A DNA stretch of 64,000 nt. Source: Beta vulgaris subsp. vulgaris (Eukaryota > Streptophyta > Magnoliopsida > Caryophyllales > Amaranthaceae). The stretch covers positions 6,841,044-6,905,043 of the forward strand of contig NC_079206.1 in NCBI RefSeq assembly GCF_026745355.1, given 5' to 3'. The notes under the pieces were generated by a model that was not told the DNA's origin, ran no database searches, and saw nothing but the letters and a program-made list of their open reading frames with translations. How positions within the stretch are numbered: position 1 is the first letter of the stretch; every line of letters begins with the position of its first letter. Below, one piece after another: positions 32,620 to 43,117 of the stretch. Made by a program: the position numbers and the translations under genes.

Positions 32620-33909
32620 ATGGGCCGGAAAATGGTGGCTCGGCGGTTTCTCAAGAAAAACGCCGTTTCCTCACCGACTCCGTCACCCCCGCCTTCTCCT
32701 CCGCGCATTCCGACACCCCCGCCATCACCACCACCCCCACCTTCACCTCCTCCGTCACCTCCTCCACCGCCTCCACAGCCGACACCTCCACCGTCTCCAC
32801 CAAAACCCTCCACCACTACTAAACGCCGTTTTAAACCCTTTGTCTCAAAAAACTCCACTACAACAAACCCTTCCACCACTGCTCCGAAACCGCGCAAACC
32901 TGTGACGAGATCTGATAAATCTCCGGCGCCCAAGTCTACTTCCGCTGCTACGACATCCACCGCATCTCCATCTCGAAAACGGAAGGCTTCAACTTCTGGT
33001 AAGTCTTCCTCTAAAAAGCCGAAAGGTTCTTCGGTCAAGATTCTGTCCGGACGTGTTTTCCCGACCACTTGGGTCTCACGGCCGGAGTTTAAATTCTTGT
33101 TGGATGCTTTACAATCTCAAGGATGGGTGTCTTTACTGAATTTTAATGAAGGCTTTTATGAATCTGAGATACATCAATTTTATGCCAACCTATCAATTGA
33201 TGAGCATTTGGTTCTTTCTACTGTTGTTAATGAAGTTGGGATCTCCTTGACTGTGATTGAACTCGGCCAAATCTTAGGTGTGCCCATAAGTGGGTTTTCG
33301 GACTTACCCCATCAGTCGTGGTCACTATTCTCTGGGATTGACAATGCCACAATAAGCCGTACTTTATCGGGTCAACCTTCCATACATGCTCAAATCTTTT
33401 CGGTTTCCCATCTTTCGGCACAACATAAACTTCTCCGCAACCTAGTCACAAAATCTGTTCTTCCACGCATTGAAAACCGAGGGGAATGTCTCATTATGGA
33501 CCAAGTACTTTTATGGCTGTTAATCCATGGCATTCCTATTAGCCTTCCTCACCTCATGGTTCTTCATATGAAAAATCTGTCCCACACTCCTTTGTACTAT
33601 CCTTACGGGTTGTGGCTCACAAAAATTTTTGATGCTTTTGATGTGTTGGCTCCGAATTCAAAGGGAGTCACTAGTAGTGATGAGATGAATGATGGTATCC
33701 TCAGTAAAATGGATCTGTGTGTGCTGGAAGGAGAATTACTGAAGAAAGATTTTCGGGGTTTTACACCAAAGGAGGCATGTAAAAACTGTTTGAAGATGAT
33801 GGAGTATATGCGTGATATGCAAAAACAAATGCAGCAGCTGGTTGCCCGACAACGAGCCAGTGATACCCTTGCCGCTCAACGTCACCGTCAACTTATGTCC
33901 AAACCATGA
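32620..33909 (+). CDS. Extra 3' ORF of the Sirevirus (env-like position; plant transposon-protein-like domain)
   Basis: An uninterrupted 429-codon frame lies between RNase H and the 3' LTR. Residues 20-60 are almost pure Pro/Ser repeats; 60-135 are basic and Ser/Thr-rich with RKRKAS, a possible nuclear signal. From about 145 on there is a globular region with WVSLLNFNEGFYESEIHQFY, ANLSIDEH, LGQILGVP and DQVLLWLLIHGIPISLPHLM. I recognise this as like the widespread 'putative plant transposon protein' domain. A Met/Gln-rich coiled coil ends the protein. Sireviruses often have an ORF here called envelope-like, but no signal peptide or membrane span is evident. It is the only intact frame in the element. 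Role unknown. Confidence 0.8.
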   Translation: MGRKMVARRFLKKNAVSSPTPSPPPSPPRIPTPPPSPPPPPSPPPSPPPPPPQPTPPPSPPKPSTTTKRRFKPFVSKNSTTTNPSTTAPKPRKPVTRSDKSPAPKSTSAATTSTASPSRKRKASTSGKSSSKKPKGSSVKILSGRVFPTTWVSRPEFKFLLDALQSQGWVSLLNFNEGFYESEIHQFYANLSIDEHLVLSTVVNEVGISLTVIELGQILGVPISGFSDLPHQSWSLFSGIDNATISRTLSGQPSIHAQIFSVSHLSAQHKLLRNLVTKSVLPRIENRGECLIMDQVLLWLLIHGIPISLPHLMVLHMKNLSHTPLYYPYGLWLTKIFDAFDVLAPNSKGVTSSDEMNDGILSKMDLCVLEGELLKKDFRGFTPKEACKNCLKMMEYMRDMQKQMQQLVARQRASDTLAAQRHRQLMSKP

Positions 33910-34149
33910 CCATCTTCCTTTGTCCTAGTTCTACTTTGACCTTTTGATGATGCTTTGTAGTTTTTTTGTAAAACTTGTCGTTTTGTTAAACTGTTTTGGT
34001 ACTTTTGGATGTTTCTTTGGAACTTTCTGTTGATTGTGAATTGGTGTTGGTTGTAGCACCAGCATCCCTAGCCCACTTGGTTGAGCTATTGGATTATTTT
34101 GGATATATTCTGACTATATGTGTGTTTTTTGTCTTTTTGCTGCTTTTTG

Positions 34150-34429
34150 AGAATGACAAAAGGGGGAAAAGAAAGCATATAATATTGACTAGAATCTTGA
34201 TGATATCCTAGGTTGAAATAATGTGAATAAATTATAAATGAGCATGTGGGGACAAGTGAATGATTGAAAGCTATTAATCTAATGTACGGATAGATTCTAA
34301 AAGGGTAAATAATCAATCCATGCATTGTTTGAGGGGGAACAAAAGTCAATATGCATACTTTAAGGGGGAACAAATGTTTATGTAACAATATTATATTCAT
34401 GAGTTTGTCATCATCAAAAAGGGGGAATT
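34150..34429 (+). promoter_or_regulatory. Multiple polypurine tracts before the Sirevirus 3' LTR
   Basis: AAAAGGGGGAAAAG (about 34157), TGAGGGGGAACAAAAG (34330), TAAGGGGGAACAAA (34361) and AAAAAGGGGGAATTT (34416). The last directly abuts the LTR and is the likely plus-strand primer. Reiterated tracts are a described Sirevirus trait. Confidence 0.82.
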
Positions 34430-35794
34430 TGTTGTGCATGTACATGTTATGTTTTATGCACATGTTATGTTTTGATGATGAAAATTAATATAATATGTTA
34501 TAGCATGAAAGTATGTAACAGTTGCAACAGATGCATGAAGAAAGAAATTGATAAACGAAGACTTTGAAGAAAAGAAGAATCAAGAATGAAGTTCGAGTTT
34601 ATAATTTCTTAAAATAGTAACTTTAGATTCAAATGTAATATGCTTAGTAATATGCAATGTGCTCAATATAGAAATATAAAGTTAATATAATTATTATCTT
34701 CTTTGAGTTAAGAAAGTAAATAATTATATTAAAATTATATTTCTATATAAAAAGGAAATAAGTTTTCAAAATCAGAAATCAAAAGGGATTAGGAAAACGA
34801 GTCTTTAAAGAAAAAGATTTTCTAAAAAATTGCGTGTATAAAAGATTTTAATAAAAATAAGTTTTATAAAAGATTTTGATAAAAACGTGTATTGAAAAGA
34901 TTTTGATAAAAACAAGTTTTGATAAAAGATTTTATAAACCGTGTTTTTATCTAAAACGTTTTTTTGATAAAAAATTGTTTTGAATAAAAACGTGTTTTTA
35001 ATAAAAAGATTTTTATAAAACTGAGTTTTATTAAAAACATGTTTTCTGATTTTCTAAAAGGATTTGGAAAAATAATTTTTAGATATAATCAGACTTTGAG
35101 TTGAAAAAGAAAATCTAGATGGAAAACTTATCTTTGTTTGTTTAAAAGATAAAGATAGAAAAAGATAAAGTTTATCCCTTAAATCAAGGATTAAAAGATA
35201 AAGATATTTTTAAGTGATTTTCGTCCTAAAAAAGTCTTATAAAAGGGAATCAGAATTCACTTTTAAATCTCACGTTTTCAGAGAGATAAATCGAGTCTAA
35301 TTAAAAAGCTGAAAACTATTTCCTTGGCACTGAGCATAGCACTGAGCGTTAGGTTTAAGTTACTATTTCACAATTGTAATTGTCCTCTATTTGCTTGACT
35401 AAGAAGCACATCTTTGAGGATCGTTCTTTTTGTAACTTTTACATTATAAAGAGTGTCAACACTTAGAGTTAAGTGTTGGGAGTCATTACTAGGGTTAGTA
35501 GTGAGGGGAATCTTATTGTATCAAGAGTTTGATATTTTAGGATTCAAAGAAATAAAAGAGTTTTTGTTTCTTGTGGACGTAGATCTCAGAGGTGAGATTG
35601 AACCACGTTATATATTGTGTCAAATCTAATATCTTTTAAGTTTATTATTCGCAAAAACGCAAATTAGTAATTTTCGAGTGTTCAGCTCAGAGCCTGGCAC
35701 TGAGCTGTGAAAGGTTTTTTGCGAAAATCGATTAGATTTCACCACTCAATTCAACCCCCCCCCCCCTTCTTGAGTGTTCCCTTGGGTTACAACA
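34430..35794 (+). repeat. Sirevirus 3' LTR
   Basis: Direct copy of 25500-26850 with the same TG...CA edges. Differences are mostly one-base insertions relative to the 5' copy plus a few substitutions and one small rearranged stretch around 34940-34980. Confidence 0.93.
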
Positions 35795-35873
35795 AATGGA
35801 ACGAAACAGAAATAAGAGAGCTACAAATTATGTGCGAAGAGGACCAAGCGATATAGAAAGTCCATTGTCTATA

Positions 35874-36403
35874 TCTCCATTATATAAGGGAAGGGTGAGG
35901 AAGATGGTGTCCCCCTTTAAAAATACTAAATTGTCTGTAATGTTTTGATGGAATTAAAAAAATCACAAAAGAAAACAATTAAAAACCAATCTTATTTCAA
36001 ATTGCCATGCTTAACAAGTTAAAAAATGGTATATGCATAATGTTCCAATCAAAAAAAAATTAAATGGACAAAATATTTTGACCTTTTTTAATAAAAAAAA
36101 TGATATATATGACATCCACCTGAAAACTCTGAAACACACACTACCTTTGATACTTTTTAATTGAGTCAAATCACTCATTATGTTTATTCTTTTTGTTCAA
36201 AATTCATTCACAAAAAATTAATATTAAAATCATTCACAACCGGCCGTTGTTTGGTTGGTACATTAGCGAATTAATATTTCGAAATTCATAAAGCTATTAA
36301 ACTTTCACATTTTAAGTGTAATAATAACTATAGTACGAATGGAGTATATAATAGAATAACAAGTATTGAAATTAATGCACGCAACCCGTGCATATAAGAC
36401 TAG
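35874..36403 (+). mobile_element. Non-autonomous Helitron, family 1, copy 1
   Basis: Begins TCTCCATTATATAAGG after A. Ends with hairpin GCACGCAACCCGTGC, a short spacer and CTAG before T. The A^T insertion site, TC start, subterminal hairpin and CTRR end are Helitron hallmarks. 530 bp, no RepHel gene. Confidence 0.85.
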
Positions 36404-36644
36404 TATATATATTAATATGACAACTGAGACATTTTGTGTTGAAATCAACTCATGAGTATGTTAAACAAGCAAAAAATTTATGAACACAATATTGAGTCTA
36501 TTAAGCATTGCAATTTTCACACAAACATTGTAAATGCTTTTGTTATTTGTGGCTTGAATTATATGAGAAATCAATTTTTTTGGATGATAAAGTCTTACCT
36601 ACACGAGATATTATATTGTGTTTGAATCCTCTAGAGTTGTAAAA

Positions 36645-37164
36645 TCTCTATTATATAAGCCAAGGGAGGAGGTGTGGTGTCCTCTTTTGAAGTGACTAAA
36701 ATACCCTTAATGATCTAATTAATGAAATGAAAAAATTACAAAAGCAAATCATTTAAAAATTCTCATTCCAACTTGCCATTTAAAACAAGTTTAAAATGGT
36801 ATATGCATCAAATAGTTCAATCAAAAATTAAATGAACAAAATATTTATACCTTATAGAAAAAGATGGCATACATAACGTGTACATGAAAAGTCTGAACAT
36901 TCAGTACCTTTGATACTCTTGAACTCAGTTAAACCAACTCATTATTTTTGTTCTTTTTGTTCAATATTCATTCACAAAAAATTAATGTTAACAATCACTT
37001 ACAACCTTTTTATTTTTTTACATTAGCGAATTAATATATCTAAATTCATCTAACTGTTGAATTTTTCACACTTAAGTTTAATCATAAATAAAGTACGAAT
37101 GAAATATCTCATAGAATAACAAATTTTGAAATTAACGCACGCATCGCGTGCATATGAAGGCTAG
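36645..37164 (+). mobile_element. Non-autonomous Helitron, family 1, copy 2
   Basis: Begins TCTCTATTATATAAGCC after A and ends GCACGCATCGCGTGC, spacer, CTAG before T. It is collinear with copy 1 over its length, with moderate divergence. 520 bp, noncoding. Confidence 0.85.
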
Positions 37165-37397
37165 TAACTCTATAAGATAGAGTTTGAGCAATATCAACCA
37201 TTGAATAAAGAATCAATTACTCATATATTCTCTTTCCAAAATCCCCCTATTTTTATCTCATCAAATAAATCTTTTCCTTCCACCTATATGAGCCATTGAT
37301 TTTAAAATGTGTGGCTCATACACAATTCTACCTTGTAGAGTTTTACTAAAACTCTAGAGGATCCAGACTCACCTCCAATTGTTAGGAAACCACAAAT

Positions 37398-37490
37398 TTA
37401 TTATATAAGGGAAGGAGAAGTTATGGTGTCCCCGAATGAAGAGACTATTTTACCCTCAGCCCCTTCCCTTTCTATCCCCTTCTCTTTCTT
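37398..37490 (+). mobile_element. Helitron family 1, 5' fragment
   Basis: TTATTATATAAGGGAAGG and the following GGTGTCCCC and ACTATTTTACCCT phrases match the starts of copies 1 and 2. Sequence identity stops where the family 2 Helitron begins. Confidence 0.65.
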
Positions 37491-37493
37491 GAA

Positions 37494-37751
37494 TCTATAC
37501 AAATATATTAAAAGGCGTGCGAAAACAAGAAATTGTGCCACGTGACGCTCTCCCTAGGGAGTTTTAGTTCATGTAATCCATGTACAATAAAAAAATTTAA
37601 GAAATTGCATAGTATAGGGTTTGATCCCGAGACCTCAAGTATATATACTAAAGTTTTAACCAATAGGCTAAGTTGTATTTAGTGTTATTATCATAAAGTA
37701 TTATATTAATAAATGAAATTTTTCCTTACCTGAGACATAACTCGGGCCTAA
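37494..37751 (+). mobile_element. Non-autonomous Helitron, family 2, copy 2
   Basis: Starts TCTATACAAATATATTAAAA after A and ends with ACTCGGGCCTAA before T, collinear with the inverse copy at 19208-19469. The 3' hairpin is weaker here. 258 bp, noncoding. Confidence 0.8.
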
Positions 37752-38166
37752 TATTATTATATCGATGGAAATATTGATCTATCACTTTTGCTCTTACTCC
37801 TTATAATTCAAATCCCCCTATCCAAAAATATATTAAAACAAGAGTAGCTATATGGGATGATTAAGTAATTCTTATATCATGGCATTAGGTTGTGATGACG
37901 CTTATATCGTGGATTATGATGTGTTCTCGTTGGTCAAAAGGTTACACACGGAATGGAATACTAATATAACGAGTATATAATGGCAGGAATTAAATTAATA
38001 TAAAAGATTAATCCACTATTTAAACCCTTACAAATTATTTAAATTAATCAATATTAGAATGTTCTAAATCGAAGAAGCTCAAAGTTTTTGACACTCTTTT
38101 TGGAAGACTGTTCACATCTAGAAGCTCCACCACTATCTTAGAATAATATTCCACGATCTTCATGTA
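37752..38166. other. AT-rich DNA, no gene seen
   Basis: No recognisable element or gene. Confidence 0.4.
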
Positions 38167-38183
38167 AATCTAGTACTATATGT

Positions 38184-38312
38184 TTTTTTTTTTTGATCCA
38201 TATGAGCCACGAAGGCGGTACAAAGTACAAAGAAGGGGAGGGGGGATTCGAACCTGTGACCTATTGCTCACAGCACCTCAATCTTAACCACTAGGCCAAG
38301 ACATCCTTGGTT
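38184..38312 (-). mobile_element. tRNA-derived SINE
   Basis: On the minus strand: TTGGCCTAGTGGTTAAG (A box) and GGTCACAGGTTCGAATCC (B box), then a G/C-rich stretch and an A tail (the T run at 38184-38194). The 17-bp perfect target duplication AATCTAGTACTATATGT lies at 38167-38183 and 38313-38329. A retrotransposed SINE with clean edges. Confidence 0.93.
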
Positions 38313-38492
38313 AATCTAGTACTATATGTTCTATAATGTAAAGTGAATGTCCTACCAGTATTCATTTTGTATCGACTTGTTATGTGTTAACACGAATATA
38401 TGTAGCAGCAATTAACTAATATACTTTGGTGATAATTAGTAGCGCACTATTTACTTTAATACATATTGAACAAATTTGTCCTGAATTTGTTA

Positions 38493-38713
38493 CTTCCTCC
38501 GTTTTTTATTAGATGTTACACTTTTCAAATCACGGACTCCTAGGTGATTTTTGGAGAGGAGAGAGATAGAGAGAATGAAAAACAAAAGGGTCCCATGTGA
38601 ACATGTAATAAGAGAGAGATAGAGAGAAGTTATTACCCAAAATAAAAGTGTAACATCTAATTTAAAATTTTCTAAAATAGAAAGTGTAACATCTAAAAAA
38701 AAAACGTAGGAAG
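38493..38713. mobile_element. Stowaway-like MITE (CTTCCTCCGT family)
   Basis: Left end CTTCCTCCGTTTTTTATTAG and an inverted right end finishing ACGTAGGAAG, with TA on both sides. Inside, AGATGTTACACTTT and AAAGTGTAACATCT pair. 221 bp, same family as 53582-53800. Confidence 0.9.
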
Positions 38714-39139
38714 TAAAAAGAATAAGAAAATAGTTTTGAGAGTAAAAAAAAGTGTGTAATTTTTAATTTTTTATTATTATTTAAAAACAAGTGTTTTTAA
38801 TTTAAGGCTTGAAATATCTATGGTAAAATCTCATTACGCATCACTCATGTAAGATGTGACTAATGTAGAAAAAAAAAAGTGGGATATGTTTTGGCGATGA
38901 CATTTACGAGTCCCATACTCCCATCTATCTATATTGCTATCAAGGTTGGTTGGTGTGAGTGGTAAGTGCTCTCATCCTTTAAACAAGTGTTTAGGGGAGT
39001 TTGATTCCTCATTCTTGCGAATAAAGTAACCAAAGTTAGAAGGGGACTACTCATTAAGTTGACTTCAATATCCCGAAAAAGATTGTCCCTACTATTGGTG
39101 GAGTATACTTTCTGACTAGCACAAAAAAGAAACTGTTTA

Positions 39140-40000
39140 GGGAAAATTCCTCAGGTACTCCTGAGGTTTGACGTAATTCCGAAATTACCCCTCACATTTG
39201 GGAAATTCCTCAAATACCCCTGAGGTTTGTGTTTGTACTCAATATACCCTTACTATGGATGGAAACCTAACGCCGTTAGGTTTTCGTCTCTTTCTCCCCA
39301 ATTTTCTTTTTCTCTCTTCACCCATCATCCTCCATTGATGAACATGGAAGCTTTCTCTCTCCTCCCACCCCACTCTAAAGCCCTAACCACCCAACCCTCA
39401 CTACCTCCCCTTCCCCCCACCCCTCCCCTACCCCGCAGCCCCCTTCCCCCACCCTCCCACCACCCCAGCAGCCCCCATCGCCCACCAGATTAGCCCAAGA
39501 GCCCCGCAGCCTGCTTCCCTCCCCCACCCCGTCGCAAGAACCCCACCCCTCCCCCACCCAACCCCGTCCAAATCGACACCCATAACGCTGTCGAATCGAC
39601 CCCACACCTTCCTCACCTAGTCGAAATCGATGCACAGTCGAAAAACAGAGGAGAGAGAGAGAGAGATTGCGAAAATGGGGGCTGCGACTGGCAGGGGTGG
39701 GGGCTGCAGGGGTGGGGGAGGGTCGGGGAAGGGGAGGTGGTGGGGTTGGGTGGTTAGGGCTTTAGAGTGGGGTGGGAGGAAAGAGAAAGCTTCCATGTTC
39801 ATCAATGGAGGATGATGGGTGGAGAGAGAAAAAGAAAATTGGGGAGAAAGAGACGAAAACCTAACGGCGTTAGGTTTCCATCCATAGTAAGGGTATCTTG
39901 AGCACAAACACAAACCTCAGGGGTATCTGAGGAATTCCCCAAATGTGGGGGGTAATTTGGGAATCACGCCAAACCTCAGGGGTACCTGAGGAATTTTCCC
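39140..40000. mobile_element. Non-autonomous Mutator-like element with long TIRs
   Basis: The termini GGGAAAATTCCTCAGG and CCTGAGGAATTTTCCC open inverted repeats of about 270 bp. The flanks AACTGTTTA (39131-39139) and AACTATTTA (40001-40009) form a 9-bp TSD with one mismatch, as for MULEs. The core is C/G-rich simple sequence. The mirrored open frames in the two arms (MCLYSIYPYYGWK and MCLCSRYPYYGWK) are a consequence of the inverted repeat. No transposase. Confidence 0.92.
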
Positions 40001-40154
40001 AACTATTTATATTGCTTCACACACTGTGGGCCCCCCAAAGGCTCAAGCACATAGCGCAATTCAGGATTGCTATGGGGAAGTTCATAGGTGAATAAGAACA
40101 AACTGTTAGGGCAATATTTAAGAAAGATGTTATTAAGAGAGAAGTTTTGTACTG

Positions 40155-40990
40155 GAGCACCATTACTCACAATCTTAAAAAAGATCATCCACTCTCTTTC
40201 TAAAAAATAACATATCACAATCTTTTTCCACTTATCTTCTTAACAATGAACCAAAAAAGAATCATCCCAACTACTTTTACCTACTCAACTACTTTTTTTA
40301 CCCTATCCAACTACTTTTTCTCTCTCATCACCCCATCACTATTATATAATATTTTTATTATTTACTTTTTAATAATATTAAATATTCATTACTTATTGAT
40401 AAAAAAATTAATTTATAAATACATAATTAGCGTTTTGAGCATTAACTAAATTAAATGTACAAAAATATTGTTTATTTTTTAAAAAAATTGTAAAAGTGAA
40501 AGATATTTTATATAAAATAAGCAAATTATAGAAAATTAGTAAATAGCTAGAAAAAAATTTATCCAAAATATTACAAAATGGGTCTCTAACTGTAGATCTC
40601 TGAAAAATAGAGTCATTTGTATTTTTTTTTATTTTTTTCCCTTTGTATTTTTTAAGATATTGCATTTGTAATATTTGTAATTGTATTATTTCTCTCACCT
40701 GTCAGAAATTGACGCGCGCGTCAGAAAATCTGACACACGCATCAGAAATCTGACTAAAGTTAATTTTTTTTGGATCGTTTTGGTTTGGGGAAAGCCAAAA
40801 ATAATTAATTTTTGCCAGATCAGACAGTGGGTCCCACTCCCGCGCCTGATCAAGTTTTCACTTACCCCATGCATTTTTTTTCCCCAATCATCCCCACTCA
40901 TCCCACAATCTTATTCTCAATCACCATTAAGAAGTTTTTTTTTAAGAATGATGACTTGATCTTATTTTTCAATTGTGAGTAAGGGTGCTC
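40155..40990. mobile_element. TIR element with GAGCACC ends
   Basis: Left end GAGCACCATTACTCACAATC and right end with the inverted GATTGTGAGTAAGGGTGCTC-like phrase (exact text TTGTGAGTAAGGGTGCTC). TAA follows the right end; the left flank lacks it. 836 bp, AT-rich, no transposase. Ends resemble the Tourist-like element at 8345-8590. Confidence 0.6.
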
Positions 40991-41045
40991 TAAGGAAGTT
41001 TTCCTTAATCTCCTATTTCTACCTAAAAATATTATACTTATATTA

Positions 41046-41256
41046 CTTCCTCTGTTTTATAATACTCGTTATACTTTTCATTGTGGGAAGTTTCACATTA
41101 CTTGCTACACTTCCTTTTTGGCCGATAAACTCTCTCTATCTCTCCTCTCACATGGGTCCCTTTTCTTTTTACTCTCTACCTCTTTCTTTCCAAAAATTGC
41201 CTAGGATAGGAGTCCGTGAATTGAGAAATGTAGCGAGTAATATGAAACGGAGGAAG
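41046..41256. mobile_element. Stowaway-like MITE
   Basis: Left end CTTCCTCTGTTTTATAATAC and inverted right end ATATGAAACGGAGGAAG, with TA on both sides. 211 bp. Related to 38493-38713 but in the opposite orientation internally (GGGTCCC block). Confidence 0.88.
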
Positions 41257-41395
41257 TATAAATATTGGTCCATGATCAATAATATATTAATATTATTATC
41301 AAGCTTTTAAAAACATGCTCTACTTTTCTCTCAACCATTAACAATTTATATAATGTGCTAGAAATTTAATTTAATTTATCTCCATAATTAATAAG

Positions 41396-42563
41396 ACGAT
41401 TTTTTCACCAATTAGTCCCGAGTTCCCAGATTATTCACCAAGTATCATCGCACTTTTCAAAATTCACCAAGTATCCTTCAGTTTCATGGTAATACATCAA
41501 AATACCTTAATTACTAACGGCAGTTAACTCACATTAATCATTAATCCTACTTAACCCCCTCTCTCTCTCCCTAACCCCTAACACTTAACCCTAACCCTAA
41601 CCCTAACCCTAATATCCTAACTTTACCCACCCAACTACCACTTCCTCTCCCCCACCCACCCCTACAACCCCCACCCCACCCCCATGAGCAGCCCCGCCTC
41701 GCAAGCCACAAACCCCACCCTCGTTCCCTCTCATTTCTCTCACACCCCACATATTTCCCAACCCCTCTACCCGGCCCCCTTTGATTTACGCGAGCAGCAG
41801 GTGGTGCGTGGTCCACCTCTTGAAGAATGTCTGAACCACGAGCCGCGGCAGAGGTTTGGTCTCCCTTCTTTTCTTCAGTTCCCCAAAAGAAGGTGGTGGT
41901 CCACCTCCTGGAGGGACGTTGTGGCTAGCAGCAACAACATCACAGGGGGGAAGAAACAACAATACAAAGGGGGAAGAAACAGCAGCACAAGGGCCAAGGG
42001 GGTGGAGGGAGGGGTGGGGGTTGCGTTTGTAGGGGGGTGGGGGATTGCAGCCTGCGGGGGTGGGGGAGGGGTGGGGGAGGGGTGGGGAGGGGTGGGGCTG
42101 CTCGTGGGGGTGAGGTAGGGACAACAACACAAAGGAGGAAGAAACATCAGCACAAGGGGTAAGGGGGTGGGGGTGGGGGTGGGGAGGGTGGGGGTGCTCG
42201 TGGGGTGAAGTGGGGACAACAGCACAAAGGGGGAAGAAACAGCAGCACAAGGGGAAAGGGTGGTGGGGGAGGGGTGGGGGTTGCAGTCTGCGGGGGTGGG
42301 GGAGGGGTGGGATTGTTCGTGGGGGTTGGGTGGTTAGGGTTAGGGCATTAGAGTTAGGGTTAGGGTTAGGGGTTATGGAGAAAAAGAGGGGTTAATGAGG
42401 TTTTAAAAAATTAGGTTAATGACTAAAAAAGTTAACCGTTGTTAATCATTAAGGGAATTTTGATGCATTATCATGAAATTGAGGGGAACTGGTGAATTTT
42501 GAAAAGTGTGAGGGAACCTGATGAATTTTCTGAAAACCCGGGGCTACTTGGTGAAAAAAACCC
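41396..42563. mobile_element. Mutator-like element with long TIRs and telomere-like repeats
   Basis: The arm starting TTTTTTCACCAATTAG and the arm ending CTACTTGGTGAAAAAAACCC are inverted repeats extending about 200 bp (shared TTCACCAAGT, TTTTGATGCATTA-like phrases). Both arms pass into CCCTAA/TTAGGG hexamer runs (41581-41612, 42332-42376). The interior 41690-42310 is a G-rich minisatellite. No clear 9-bp TSD was found. No transposase. Confidence 0.75.
41935..42310. repeat. G-rich minisatellite inside the MULE
   Basis: Three to four units of about 90-110 bp, each with ACAACAncACAAAGGGGGAAG, AAACAGCAGCACAAGGG and a GGTGGGGG tract. All long frames here are compositional artefacts. Confidence 0.8.
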
Positions 42564-42858
42564 GTTGATAATATGCTCAAGCTTTTAATCATCTGAATGT
42601 TGGTTGTTGGATTTCCTCCGAAACTCCCTTTCTCCATATTATCTCATTTGCCTATATAATTAGTGAAGAGTACAATTAATTGGATAAACTAAACACTCTT
42701 CGCTATTTGATTGTTTTCCTCCCTGTTGTTATAGGTTTAGGATCCCTATTCGTACATAAAACTTGTAAGTGTATATATTTCTGTAATCGTGCTAATTTGG
42801 GAAGTCAACAATTGTCTTTCTTATGCATCAGAGTGGTACGAGATCGTCTTAACTCTTA

Positions 42859-43117
42859 CTCCCTCTGTTTATATTTACCTGCTATATTTCCTCTTTTGGG
42901 AAAGTAAACTATCAACTTTAATAGATTATCTTTATTTTTTTATAATTCAAGATTTAGTCCTATGTAGTTTTGTCAGATTATTCTAGATATGTAGATTCAT
43001 ATATTAAATATTTATGATATTTACTTCAAAAGGAATAAAGAAATATTCACATGCAAGAAAATTCTTAAAAACTATGCAAAATCAAATACAGCAACTTAAA
43101 AATGTAAACAGAGGTGG
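42859..43117. mobile_element. Stowaway-like MITE
   Basis: Left end CTCCCTCTGTTTATATTTAC and inverted right end TAAACAGAGGTGG, with TA on both sides. 259 bp, noncoding. Confidence 0.75.

Larger units (their letters stand above)
25500..35794 (+). mobile_element. Nearly full-length Sirevirus-type Copia retrotransposon
   Basis: Two LTRs of about 1.35 kb (25500-26850, 34430-35794) flank gag, protease, integrase, RT, RNase H and an extra 3' ORF, in Copia order. A primer-binding site for Met-tRNA follows the 5' LTR, and several GGGGGA tracts precede the 3' LTR. Long LTRs, a long coiled-coil gag with two zinc knuckles, repeated polypurine tracts and an additional ORF are known Sirevirus traits. Numerous one-base losses break gag and pol. 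The flanks do not show a clean 5-bp TSD, though AATGGAA occurs beside both ends. Confidence 0.92.

Noticed and set aside
33996..34463. Small ORFs between the Sirevirus extra ORF and the 3' LTR
   Set aside because: They overlap the polypurine-tract region and LTR start and have no domain.
38200..38312. Functional tRNA gene on the minus strand
   Set aside because: A and B boxes are present but there is no cloverleaf acceptor stem; a T run and a 17-bp TSD show a SINE.
39227..39913. Mirrored ORFs that look like a conserved protein pair
   Set aside because: They are the two inverted arms of one Mutator-like element, read from opposite strands.
41581..42376. Chromosome end or interstitial telomere
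   Set aside because: Hexamer TTAGGG rather than the usual plant heptamer, short, and symmetric in transposon arms.
41571..42395. Gly- or Pro-rich frames on both strands
   Set aside because: G-rich minisatellite inside a MULE; composition effect.
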